DNA of 64,000 bases. It comes from Sclerodactyla briareus. Its lineage: Eukaryota > Echinodermata > Holothuroidea > Dendrochirotida > Sclerodactylidae. Position numbers and translations under genes: made by a program. This document shows, one piece after another, positions 47,900-58,695 of this stretch. The stretch lies in assembly GCA_026419785.1 (NCBI GenBank), contig JAODTK010002887.1, forward strand, positions 62,001 through 126,000, in the 5' to 3' direction. A model generated the notes under the pieces. It had not been told where the DNA came from, did no database searches, and saw nothing but the letters and a program-made list of their open reading frames with translations. The stretch's first letter is position 1; every line of letters begins with the position of its first letter.

Positions 47900-48290
47900 T
47901 TATCGACGGCAGGAGTGACACCAATCCCTGCTCCCGGGAACGCAAATTTTACGTGTCCCCATCCGACGGACGAGCAGTGAACTCCAGGACCTGACCCCTT
48001 CTCAGAAATGAAGGAGCGGAAGATGGAAGATTGTTCGACGCGACTGCTTCACAGCCGACCGGACGAGACCCTATTGCAAGTGCCCCGAAACAAACCCCCG
48101 AAATTACAAAAGCCCACTGCTCAACAGCCGGACCAGGAACCTAAAAGCCAGGAACACGCCAGTCGAAATGCAAAGTACAGACCCACTTCTGGAAAAAACG
48201 CACGGTGATGTCGGAGGAATTCAACCCGGGACCTGTTGATGCAAAGCGACCACTGATACCGCTCTACTATTTCCCGCCCCGAACTAGCAC
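47900..48290 (-). mobile_element. tRNA(Ala)-like SINE, head on minus strand
   Basis: From 48,272 downward the minus strand reads 'tagagcggtatcagtggtc', 'gctttgcat' and 'ggtcccgggttgaattcc', close to the D arm, TGC anticodon arm and T arm of an alanine tRNA, with extra bases that prevent folding as a real tRNA. Further down (about 47,960-48,000) 'catccgacggacgagcag..aac' on the plus strand is a body motif often paired with such tRNA heads in marine animals. The left boundary is approximate. Confidence 0.6.
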
Positions 48291-48524
48291 TCCTATCCGG
48301 TGTTGGTAAGGAAGTACACTATTGTGCGGGCTGGTGTGCTAGTTACACAACATCCATAAGAGTGTCGATTAGCCTCAACAAAGATTGCTTGGAGATGTAA
48401 ACATTTTCATGTCAAACCGTTCGAGATAGTTGATCCCAAGACTAGGATTGCCAATCAGCAACGACTTGGCCCACGCGATCCCAAAACGAATTACGCTGAG
48501 AGGAGTCGTCGCTCAGGACATTAT

Positions 48525-48600
48525 CATTATGATAATAATAATAATATAAAAAATAATAAGAATAATTAATAATAATAATAATAAAGTAATATAATCAAGT
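48525..48600. repeat. (AAT)n microsatellite
   Basis: Interrupted AAT/ATA trinucleotide run, possibly the tail of an unrecognised retroposon on the plus strand, since retroposons here carry similar tails. Confidence 0.8.
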
Positions 48601-49300
48601 ATTAAGGGTTGCGTTCTGAACCGGTAGCATGAGGAGTACATCGGACAGTGTCTGGTCTCCAGATATTCAGGTAACGCTAGGCTATTTCGTAATCAGATCA
48701 GACTCACGGGCCAGCAAACTGACAAATGATCAGAAGTGATCCTAACAATGACGGAGCAGCAGTGGCAAGTATAATAACCCAATCACAAATATTGAAATAC
48801 ACTAGGCACATTATTCATCAAAGTGATCCAAGTGCGACCGCATTCAAAAATCGGGGGAGGCCCCCAAACTCTTCCAAATACACAAACCATAGTCCTCAAG
48901 TAGCTTTTCAAGTAGCTTTTTGTGACGTGCGCATGCGTTTACAAAGAGAACAGTCGGAGATATGGACGTATAGATTCTCTCCATCGCTCTATCATACGGT
49001 TCTATTCTCAATTCTGTAGCCAAAAAATAAACAAATCATCCTATCATTTCGGATGTGATTTTCGATATTAGTATGTCGGGAAGGCTGCGAAAGGTTGTGG
49101 CTGCTGGTAGGATGGGGTGTGGTGTGATTTTCGTCGAGAGGTGCGCACTAAGATTGTTCGACACTGTCCGCAGGTGGAGTCGTCGTAGCTACGGGAGGGG
49201 GGGGGGGCGGGGGCCGAGCCCCCCCCTCCATGAAAAACGCTTCGCCCCCCCCCCCCCCCACTGGAGATTGGGAGAAGGGAAAAACACTTTTTTGACCAGG
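48601..49300. other. Unassigned; G- and C-runs
   Basis: No protein motif. At 49,193-49,260 a G11 run, a C7 run and a C14 run follow within 70 bases, so this segment could fold on itself. The 133-codon plus-strand frame crossing it owes its glycine and proline runs to these tracts. Confidence 0.45.
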
Positions 49301-49795
49301 GTTCCTAGTTTCAAACCCGAAACAATTGAGCCAATTTGTCAATTAAGTGACCTAAATTGTAACCAAATGCCATTCAAAAATTTTTCAAACGACATACACG
49401 CAGTAGTATATACATTCATGTTCACAATGCTTTTCATGCCAAACCTTGACCATTGACCAGATTGAAACTTCAATCGAAATGCCAAAACGGCTCATGATTT
49501 GAATGCAAAAACTGCATTCTAGACTTATCGTGTAAACAAAATATTGCTTTGATCCAAAATAGATCATGGGGGGGGATCATGTATTCGTCATGAGAAAGAC
49601 ACATGTACAGTAAGAGTTCCATCCAAATGAGGTCCAATCTATCTGTCACAAGCTTGAAATGGACATGGGGATCCAATGTTCAAAATACCTTTTTCTTTTT
49701 CACAAAAAATATATAATTACAAATAATAGGGTTTCTTGTATCCCCATAATAAGCTACACACCAAATTTCATCAGAGGCATTATGGGCTTCTCGTG
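49300..49795. repeat. Degenerate repeat related to the 33.5 kb array
   Basis: Contains 'ggatcatgtattcgtcatgagaaagacacatgtacagtaagagttccatccaaatgaggt' (in pieces, 49,576-49,635) and 'aatagggtttcttgtatccccataataagctacacaccaaatttc', which match block order in 33,480-34,920. It immediately precedes a minus-strand retroelement tail. Confidence 0.55.
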
Positions 49796-49799
49796 TCCA

Positions 49800-50545
49800 C
49801 ACAGACATTATTATATTATTATTATATTGACCAAACTTATATAGCGCTAAATCAACTGAACGGGTTCAAAGGCGCTTCACAATAAAAATATAGGTGACAA
49901 CAAACACTTAGGATTAAAAGAATGGAAAGAATAAAAGATAGAATAGGTCTTAGATACAAAAAACAAACCGTGATAAGGTGGATAAAAAAAGTGTATGTAC
50001 AAAAATATGACCTGATATTTACACAAACAAGAAAGTTTTAAGATGTTTTTTGAAAGTGTTCAAAAGTTGTGATTATTCCGGGATTATTGCCACGGGGGGG
50101 GGAAAGATCATTCCACAGACGGCTGGCAGCAGAGGCAAACACTGTCTCCGAAATAGGGCTGTGCGAATACGAGGGGTCACCAATGACAAAAACTGGCGGA
50201 TCGGAGAGCACGGGCGGTCGTGGACGGTTTACACATCCAGCATGCTAGTCATGTAAGGAGGTGCTAGTTGATGGATGGATTCGTACGCACAGGACAAGAA
50301 ATTTTAAAACCTGATCCGTTTTGCTCCACAGGCAGCCAGTGTAAATCACGAAGGAAACTGAAGAGATGTGCGCGGAACGGGGGGTGGGGTTCGGGTGATC
50401 ATCGGCTGCGGTGTTCTGGAGCGTTGCAATTTGGCGGGGTTTGCTTTGAGGTGGTTGTACCGAGAGCGAGGCCATCGCAATATCAATCGTGAGGATTACA
50501 AGGGCGGGGAACAAGCGACTTCGGACCATGAGAAACAAGTAAAAA
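49800..50545 (-). mobile_element. L2/CR1-type non-LTR retrotransposon, RT C-terminus and 3' tail
   Basis: On the minus strand from 50,540 downward: LPVEQ near 50,330, IHQLAPPYM near 50,265, TPRIRTALF near 50,165, then ASAASRLWNDL-like residues near 50,120 when frames are combined. The 3' end follows with 'gtgaagcgcctttgaacc', 'tagcgctatataag' and a run of 'ataat' near 49,800-49,825. Known: RT C-termini of L2-like elements read 'HWLPV...Y.ALHGLAP.Y', 'R..R...GDR.F..AAP.LWN.LP', and the 'AAGCGC...GCGCTATATAA(ATT)n' tail is characteristic. Only the last 200 or so codons remain, frame-broken, as expected of a 5'-truncated insertion. Confidence 0.75.
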
Positions 50546-50659
50546 AGATGTTCATCAATCCAAGTGAGGTCAACAGGGGCGGATTCCGTGAAATCGGTCG
50601 GACTATGATTATACTTTGCACTTGTTTAGAATTTATTTCGGGCATCTTTGCAAAACGAC

Positions 50660-51355
50660 GCCGGGGTTAGACCTAGCTGATGATGTCAACCCTAGACGTT
50701 TGTTCTATGAGCACTGAATTATATGATTCTTCTTGATAATGTTCTAGAATCTTGTCAATCGAAATCACAATAAAATGTCCAAATGAACCTCAGATTGCAG
50801 TGGAGAGCTCTAGACTTCCTACAGCGTCCAGGGCCCTAAGGCGGGACCTGGAGACCACCGCGAGAGGACTTCGCGCCCCATTGGTGCGCTGTGCGCACAA
50901 TAGGATTGGTCTGTCTGTACTCGATTCTTGATTCACGCCCTAAAGCGGACCCTGGACCCATGCAGAAGAGACTGGGCGATGCGCGCTATGATGTGTGCTA
51001 CGCATACATTGGGTCTTGTTCTGTGGTGTGGTAACACAGACGAGCCAGCTAAATTATAGGGTGACATGACATTGACCTAAGTCTATTAATATTCCCAGAC
51101 GTCTGTTATGATGCACATAATTTTATGAGTTGTCTTTCTGGTAAATTTTCTAGATCTGCGTAAACGGATTTCAGGATAAAAGGTTCCCAAATGAGCCTCC
51201 AGTGCATTAGAGAGTATCTAGAATTCCGACAGCTTCATGGCCCTGAGGGGCCTGGACCACGCCGAGATGGAACTTCGCGCTAGCACGCGCCTTTGAAGTG
51301 CGTGGGCCACAAAATAAGGATGTATGTCTGTACTCGATTCTCGATTCACGCAGGC
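50660..51355. repeat. Tandem duplication, period ~408 bp
   Basis: 'ctgtactcgattcttgattcacgc' at 50,921 and 'ctgtactcgattctcgattcacgc' near 51,329 close two units; shared upstream words are 'agacgt.tgtt.tatga', 'ttctagat', 'aaatga.cctc', 'ggccct.aggcg' and 'acttcgcgc'. Identity is roughly 70%. No coding signal. The second unit runs into the C11-A24-T6 tract. Confidence 0.75.
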
Positions 51356-51371
51356 AGCATGGTATCGCCCT

Positions 51372-51412
51372 CCCCCCCCCCCAAAAAAAAAAAAAAAAAA
51401 AAAAAATTTTTT
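51372..51412. repeat. Composite homopolymer C11-A24-T6
   Basis: Eleven C, twenty-four A and six T follow each other with no other base. The A/T part can fold on itself. Such a joint is prone to sequencing error, so the true lengths are uncertain. Confidence 0.9.
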
Positions 51413-51659
51413 ATCACGCCTGTTTAAAGTATTGTGCATAAGGTGTCCCATCACTTTCACTCATGTGGAGAGTGAGAGAGGCAACCGTAAATGGCATGTT
51501 GGTTGGATTCGTGTTATCGTATTTGATATATACACCAAAAATTGACAAAGATAACTTTCATAATTTTCTCTAGGAATTGCCCTCATTCTACATACAGTAT
51601 CTGTCCACTCAGTAAGGAACATTTCAGCTTGATCAGGCGGTTCGGGGCAGCTCTGGGCG

Positions 51660-52270
51660 AATTCAATTCAATTCAATTCAATTCAATTTAGTTATCCATA
51701 ACAAAAATAACAATGGTACAGAACAGGATACTAGAAAACGAGTTATAACAAGTTGATCGAGCTAGTGACCAGTGAAAAACTAAAAACAGAGAAAGAGAGA
51801 CATGAAAACGGAAAGTGGATACAGTGGGATACAATTATAGAGAATATGATCGATAAAGGTGAGCTTTGAGATTACGTTGAAAGGTGGCTAGTGTGGAGAC
51901 ATCTGCTGCCATTTGGTAAAACCCTTCCATATTTAAAGCAAGTTAGTTGTTCCAAAGTTAATTGCCACCCGGTTTGAGTTGTGCGGCTTACTGAGAAGAG
52001 AGCATTGTTCCTTGTGCGTGCGGCAGCTTCGGAAGGACGCACAAGGTCAATAACGCGAGAAAATACAAGAGGCAGATAAATTATTTAATACTGGTTAAGT
52101 AAAACGAAAAATCTTTAGAACATGAATATCGTAGACCTTAAGGTGTTAAGATCGGAATGAAGGGCATTCGTGGAGTAGTACCGGACGGTTTGTCGTAAGT
52201 TCGCAGTTTTTTTAAGATCTATTTGAAGGACTTTGTAAGGCTTGTAAAGGCTAACCGATGGTGGAGAAAT
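51660..52270 (-). mobile_element. Non-LTR retrotransposon 3' end with (TTGAA)n tail
   Basis: On the minus strand, TRNNALFSVSRTTQTG (about 52,027-51,980) and downstream leucine-rich residues match the extreme C-terminus of some CR1/L2-type RTs, where 'N.ALFSV..TN.G...F...G...WN.LP' is typical. The sequence continues through a 3' region reading 'gttatggataactaaattgaattgaa' to a pentanucleotide tail of about six TTGAA units at 51,660-51,688 (ATTCA on the plus strand). It is 5' truncated and is a different family from the 49.8-50.5 kb element because the tail differs. Confidence 0.65.
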
Positions 52271-55200
52271 TAATTCTCACAATCTTTATTTCTACGAATG
52301 ACAATATTTACGAACAACCAAAAAGTAAGATAGTCTTGTACCCCCTAAGAAAGCTCTGCACACCCAATCTAGCCTTGATCTGGGCAATTGATGCTACAAT
52401 CGTGTGTGCAGCGGTTTAGGGACCTGTTAGAGATCTCAGAGTGACCTAAATTTATACAAAACAATGTTCATTTTCCTCTCAGCATGTTCTATGTATGAGC
52501 TTTTGGTAAGATAGAATCATGACTAATATGAACAATTGCAGAGTATGTATGTGAAAAGGGTCAAATTCCATACGCGCAGTGGTGGAAATACTTGTCCCAT
52601 CAACGGCACAAAAAAGCTAGATATTGGATCACTACTTGCAAAATTGTACACTTAGTACACGTTAACCGTCAAAAGTGGTTCAACACAGGAGCTAGCCTTA
52701 AGGGACGATCAGGGTTCCTCCAGAACCAAACTGAAACAATCATTTCAGAATTTTTGGTTGTGTTCCTCAACGAATACACGAGAAATGCCGTTTCCGGACA
52801 TCTGGGAGGTCTCTCAGACAGAAATGTTATTGTTACGCTCGCGCCCGTGGTGGCGCTCCGCCTTTAGATGGTGAACATACTGAATCTCACTGACCCTGGC
52901 ACCCCATGGACCCCTACTAAAAAATCTCGGGCTACGCATTGATTGTCGGTGCAACGCTGACCTTCGGGGTATTAATTATCGTTGGAATGTCAATTAGATG
53001 GTTACCATTTGATAAGATTATCACTATGCCGTGGATTCATCCAAACAGTCGTCCATCGAGCCAGTAGCTCCGTGAAGCCAACTTCGAAGTGCCACACCAA
53101 CGATACAAAACCTTTCACGAGGGATTGACTTGAAACCAATAAACCGCACCATGGGGCTGTATTGTATCCGTAGACGAGATTTAGGCGCATACTGCAATTT
53201 CGGACAAAAACTCGCGTTCTTGCGCGAGATAATACTTGTAATCAAACCGACTATATAAGTTTCTGTTTGACCCCTGGAGGCATGTGTAATCGACTCTGAG
53301 ATGCAATAGTTAGATTTACGCCAGCCGCTAGAGGAAATTCCATGTGAAGCTAACAGGCCAAGCCTCAAAGGGGATATCGACAATAACATTGTTCGGTCTA
53401 GTTAGTTCAGTTCAATCTAAAATGTAAGTATTTTTATTTTTCACACTCGCATCATATGTAATTTCCAAGAATCGCGGACTCTTGTAGAGTATTCTCAATG
53501 ACGGATAAGATGATCGTCGAATAGTATCCCTCCTCAAATCGCAGGTCAATTTACCGAAAGGACAATGAAGTGTTGTAACTCGTATTGAAGCGTCATACAT
53601 GGTTCTTCGCAATAGCGCAGCAAGCGGTGTGAGATGACCATATCAAGTATTATCATATCATTCCTATTTCCATTACAAGTACATTTAGCATAGAAAGTCC
53701 AGATCCGATGACCGGTTCAATCTTTTTTAGTGCTTTACTGATTTATTATAATAATAAACTGATTTCATTAGGCGACCTGTTGCTTTCCTCTCTTTACGGA
53801 TCTTCAAAGATGATTCTTAAAGATGAATTCATTAACTCGTGAAATCAGATTTCTTTTATACGGACGGAGATCATATCAATTGAGCCCAGTTGTATTTTTC
53901 ACGGTCTATTCGATGTGGCATATCGTATGGTATGGGTGTTGCTCTGATGTCGTCCACCTTCCTACTGAGTTTTGTGAACATTTCAACCTCATTATCCTAG
54001 AACCAGTCTCAGTATTTTTTTTCGTGAAATGATCGCGTTTTTAAGTTTCTATTCGGTTTTGAAATAGCCCATTGAGAAAATAGGCATCATGATATTGAAC
54101 ATGATGCTGGTTTCTTGGGGCAAAATGGAGTCTCAGATCAGGTCCGCGGATTTTCAAAAATGCCGGCCACCCGTAACAAATGTAAATGTTTTGCCACAGG
54201 ACCTATTCCACGAAATTACGAATTTCGACCTATGCTATCGGTCCAAACCAACCCACTTATTTCCAATTGTAGTTTTTCATATCATTCAATACGAAGCTTA
54301 CTACAATATGTAGCTTCGTGGCTGGAAGAAGGACATGAGTGAGGCTGAAGGAACTTTGAGTGAGTTTTTTGTTGATGTGAATATAATTCTCTTTCAATAT
54401 CGGGCGTTTTTCTGTTTCCTAGCTATATTTGATGCTCATGATGTCCCACCACAATATATTTGAACTACCCTAAGTTGAATAGAATGAAACGGAATTACTA
54501 CAGCTCGACGATAACCTTCGCTATATCTTGAGATGTCTACTGTTCGACTCCTTTGCATCACGAGAATTAAGAGAGCAGTTCGCGCTTACGCGTCGTCAAA
54601 TTGAGCTTGTCATGGACGCCAATATGTCGCCTCGCGTATGGCAGAATTGGATTCTACTCATCAGATCAGGTGTTCGTGCTCTCAATGGTTGGGTATTGCG
54701 GTTACAAAACTAATCCTTCTCGCTTACCGCATCTCAAATCCCATCCAAGAGAAAGAAATTGATCTTTTATTCGTGGCAGTAATTTGATCCCATTGCTGGC
54801 ATTGCGTGAGAATATAAAAATGTTATCAATATCTAGCTTGTCGGAGTAATTAGGATTCCCGATTCCTCACAGTAATAATATGAAAGATCGAAACCCCCCA
54901 ATAATAGAAGTGCGTTTTACCGATTCTTCTCAACACAGGCATGAAGGGATTCTACTGTTCTGAATGAACAAATGCCTGATTTCCCTACGTACGCAAAACT
55001 TGAGTTTTTCCGCATTCTTTGAATTGTTGGCTTGGACGTAACGAAGCCTGGCAGTGAGTCCTTTCCACAAATGATGGCGAAGCGCTGTGAGATGTGGTTC
55101 TCAATTGAATATAGAGCTGTGAAATCTGAATAGTTATCATTAATATTATCGCTGGGTGCACTCGCCACATGAGGCGACACGACACGCCATCCTTGAATGC

Positions 55201-55599
55201 ACATTTACATTCGATTTCCGTATCTTGATTGCGACGTTCTAAATAATTCCTCATCCGAAAACCTCCGAGTTTTGTTGTTGTTGTTGAAGATGCAGCATTA
55301 TCTCAGCTTATGCACCTTATGCTGGTGTACAATCCTCAAGGACTGGACGGAAGTAGTCATCCGTGGACTGAAATTTGTTAGGCGCAGAAACGATATTCAG
55401 AACTAATTTTTGCTGCTGTTGATCGGCATACCGGTGGTCCTCGTTCTCCTTTGACCAATCTGCCGATTTTAACCGTCGACCACCAGACTCTACTCGGTCC
55501 GTTGAGACACAGCTCCGGAATATCTGAGATGTTTTCATGTGCTGTTGTCTAAGTTTATAATGATTATGCAGACGACACTTGATCATTTTTGATCAATCC
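52271..55599. other. No recognised gene
   Basis: Part of 52,320-52,450 resembles the 'gtaccccctaagaaagctc..cac' units of the 33.5 kb array. Two minus-strand frames of 121 and 95 codons (53,024-53,389 and 54,917-55,204) show no motif I know. Nothing else could be assigned. The left part of the following retroelement may reach back to about 55,300, but I could not confirm it. Confidence 0.4.
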
Positions 55600-56725
55600 T
55601 GCGGTGGCTTGTTGATCAAAGTAACCTTGATACTGTTGTCAACTCCGTAATGCATCGTCCACAATCATTGCGAAATTTGCTCAATTGTATTGTAACCGTA
55701 ACGGACTGTGAATTGAAGATTCTTATAGTGCACCTTTCAATCTCACAAAGGGGAAGTATTATATCCCCTGTTTTCCCTTAACTCTTAATTAATGACCCTC
55801 TGGATGAACTGAAGCAAAAGCAAAATTTTGGTAATGTTATTGGTGATATCCACTTGAATTCGTTTGGTATCGGAACGATATTAACATATTTCCTCTGCAA
55901 CTTCTGGTCTTCGATCTCTTATCAACATTTGTCATGATTACAGTGGCAGTGGATATTCAGGTTTGGTATCCAAGTCCAAGTGTGTGATCTCCACAACAGA
56001 TCTTTTGGCAAATCAATATACTTGGCGGCTGGGTCAACATACTTAGCGGCCGAGTGCCTGATATTATTTATGTTGAGAAAGATTCAAGTGTCCTTGGCGT
56101 TCTCCTGCGCTACAATATACTAGTTCTACTTTACATGTGGATAATAAGATTAGTAGGTGTCGTCAGTCTTCTTATGCCCTCCGCCATTCTGGTATGTCCT
56201 TTCCTGGGGCAACTAGTAATATGAAACGTTACTTTTGGCAGGCTGTTTGCATGCAAGTTTTTTTAACATGGGCAATGGATTTTCAAATAAATCTTATGTC
56301 ACTATATCCGTAACTGAGACTCTGAGGCAAATTTGGTCAAACAATCTTGAAATTGATAGGCGGCGGGGGGGGGGGGGTCCAAGTACGGAACTATCCTTTA
56401 ATTAGAATGTCTTCTCCCTTTCACTTTTTTACCCCTGCTAGGGATCTTTCGTGTCTTTGTACATGTGCCATAATATTATTATGCCTGGCACTTTGGTCAG
56501 CAGGCTTAACTACAGGGTCACGGATTCTTTCAGATTTTCCACGCAGAATTTAAGAAAACTTACTCAGATGAGCGATTAAGTGTACCTTTCAACTCGATCT
56601 TTTCAAGTTCCTTTATATGCTCTTTAATGTTTATTTTGTATAATATTCTATATGTAATGTTCTCCGTGTTTGGAGACTAAATAAATAAAAAAATGATTAA
56701 TAAATAAATAAATAAAGAATGAATA
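55600..56725 (+). mobile_element. CR1/L2-type non-LTR retrotransposon RT relic with (AATA)n tail
   Basis: Seen across frames: LLIKVTLILLSTP (about 55,609), SIISPVF (about 55,753), INDPLDELKQKQNFGNVIGD (about 55,788-55,850), SATSGLRSLINICHDYS (about 55,894-55,945), KSKCV (about 55,972), HMDNKIR-like and GMSFPGATSNMKRYFWQAVC (about 56,190-56,250), and a C-terminal SFRF...KTYSDE near 56,525-56,575. Known: these are RT palm and thumb landmarks; 'GV.QG..LSP.LF..YI.DL..EL' precedes the catalytic Y-x-D-D box, which is corrupted here near 55,870. The 3' end carries 'aataaataaataaag' at about 56,700-56,718. Shares its last ~270 bp with 27,105-27,460, so at least two copies of the family are present. 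A G13 run at about 56,364 interrupts the frame. Confidence 0.75.
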
Positions 56726-58275
56726 GATAAACATAATTCTAGATATTATATATATACTCGCAGACTGATCGCATCTCATCTCGATGGCGATAACAGTCTT
56801 CTTCTAGGGTCCTACCAATTCCTCCATAAGTCAGCTACTACGTATACAACTAGTGCAGACGGAATTGGTCCTGGTGTCAGTGGCAAGAATGTTAACATAA
56901 ATGTCTCACAGAACGAGCTCCGCATGAAACGCATCGTGTAGAAAATGTGATACTCACAAGTCACCACTCTGAGGCCTTGCTACTGCGTACTCTCTAACAT
57001 GTAAGACCAAATCGACTAGGGGTTATTCATTCTAAAAGGTGAATTCCATCGAGTCCCAATCACTCAAAGAGTGAATTATCACTCGGTGCGGATTGTCTTC
57101 AGAGATCAGCCTTGAAGAGAGTGATCCTGAGGCAACCTCGCGAGTGTATTCTACTCTGAATTTTGGAGTGATTGTCATTATTCTAGAAGGAATTTCCGCT
57201 TGTATTTTGCTGTTTACTAACAGGTTATAGGTAACCATGTGCGGCCATATCACGTTGTGACGGATCTGGGACCTGATAATACAGTGGGTGAGACGGTTGT
57301 GAGTGCGTTTCGAAAATATATTATTCTTAACTGTTAATAGACCGTACAAGTGCCTCTCCAAGGCATGGTATCAGGGAGCTGATCAACACTATTCAGTATC
57401 GTGAAGCGGTTCCCTAATGCCCCTTATTGTGTCAATGGTATTTCAATTACCGATGGATGGAACATCCGGATTCGTTTTTATCAACACATTAATACCCCAA
57501 CCCATGGTGAAACAACTTTCTCATTCCATTGTAGCCATGCCTGGAAGCCACTTTGCCGCCATCCACCACTGCTTCACAATCGCCCAGCCATCTCCGGGGA
57601 GGGGAAGAGGGGAGGGGGGGGCGGTGCCTGGCTCATCTTCTCCATGCAATTTCGAGGGGGTACCGGAGAAGCAGTGCCATCATGCGATACGGGCGGCATC
57701 TCGTGTCGTCGGTTCAATCTGACATCCGCCAAATCGCCAAGAAGCGCGACGAATAAGCGCACCTTAACGAGCGCGAATATGGCAGATTTAATTGCCACTA
57801 TTCCGATACCATCAACCCTGGAATCGGGACTCCACTAGTCCGCAAGGAGGGGACGAAATGAGGCAATTGAAAATTAATCCAATCGGTTGTCTCAGACCAA
57901 CAGTGAGCATACAAGCATCACTAAGAACATACCGGTAGTTGACTATAAGAAAAAGTCAGAGACACGAAACTTGGGTCTTCCTGCTCAGATACCGCGACCG
58001 CCAGACACCATTATTTATTAATTATGACCCATTTGGCCATTCCGAGGCGTCTACTCTGCCCTCGATCACGCATTAAGCTATGACATGAGTGAACGAATGT
58101 CTTTGTGACTTCTACGTTCTTGCCCAACACCTAGACAGACGCGAGGCAGCACAGCCAAAATTCAACAAAGGCCTGGATCTTAGTCTTGGTCTATGACACC
58201 TGAAGGCCCCAACGTATTGTTTCTGGACTAAGCAGTTAAGCAGAATTCGCCAGTAATCGGCCTCACTCCGCGAAT
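56726..58275. other. No recognised gene
   Basis: A 145-codon plus-strand frame at 57,401-57,838, one of the longest in the window, includes a glycine run from a G tract near 57,613 and shows no known motif. A minus-strand overlapping frame is similarly unassigned. Confidence 0.4.
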
Positions 58276-58279
58276 CAGG

Positions 58280-58695
58280 TGAATAACAATAATAATCATG
58301 TCCCGCTTATCAGCGCTTTATACCGAATACAGTCTGAACAGCGCTGAAAGCTGTTACCCCCTGGTCAAGGTAAACGTGTTCGACCGTCACGATAGTGCAT
58401 ATCTCGAACGATACATCCTGGCAAACGCCAATGAGTGCCGCCCCTTCCCCCACGACATGTCCCCGGGGGACGATTCATCAATGGCTGTCGTATAGCGCAC
58501 ATGTGATACAAGGAACTTCCTCATGGTTCCCAATCCCGTCTGGTTAGACAAGGTACGGAGATGAAGCCTTGCCAAGGACGCACCGGAAAGACCACCCGGC
58601 GGGTTTTCGAACTCGTAACCTCACGATCACAAGCCCTATGCTCTCACCGACTGAGCTTATCCGATCTCCAAATAGGGTCAGAAACCCCCCTCCAC
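58280..58695 (-). mobile_element. tRNA-derived SINE (~410 bp), full-length-looking
   Basis: Minus-strand head at about 58,670: 'taagctcagtcggtgagagcat' (A box and D arm) and 'acgagttcgaaaacccg' (B box and T arm), spaced as in a tRNA. The body follows with 'ccttggcaaggcttc' and 'cccccggggacatgtcgtgggg'. The 3' end is 'ggtataaagcgctgataag...' followed by an ATT-rich trinucleotide tail at about 58,285-58,297. The 'ataaagcgct' plus ATT tail is in the style of L2-type tails, suggesting mobilisation by an L2-like RT (inference). No target duplication was found by eye. Confidence 0.7.

Noticed and set aside
48211..48272. Functional tRNA-Ala gene
   Set aside because: Anticodon and T-arm words match, but extra bases in the D-arm region and unpaired acceptor bases rule out a working tRNA; called as a SINE head instead.
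48525..48600. CRISPR-like or regulatory array
   Set aside because: Plain AAT trinucleotide repeat without spacers; the sequence context is animal, not prokaryotic.
57401..57838. 145-codon plus-strand frame
   Set aside because: No motif recognised; it includes a glycine run from a G tract, and the opposite strand is also open.
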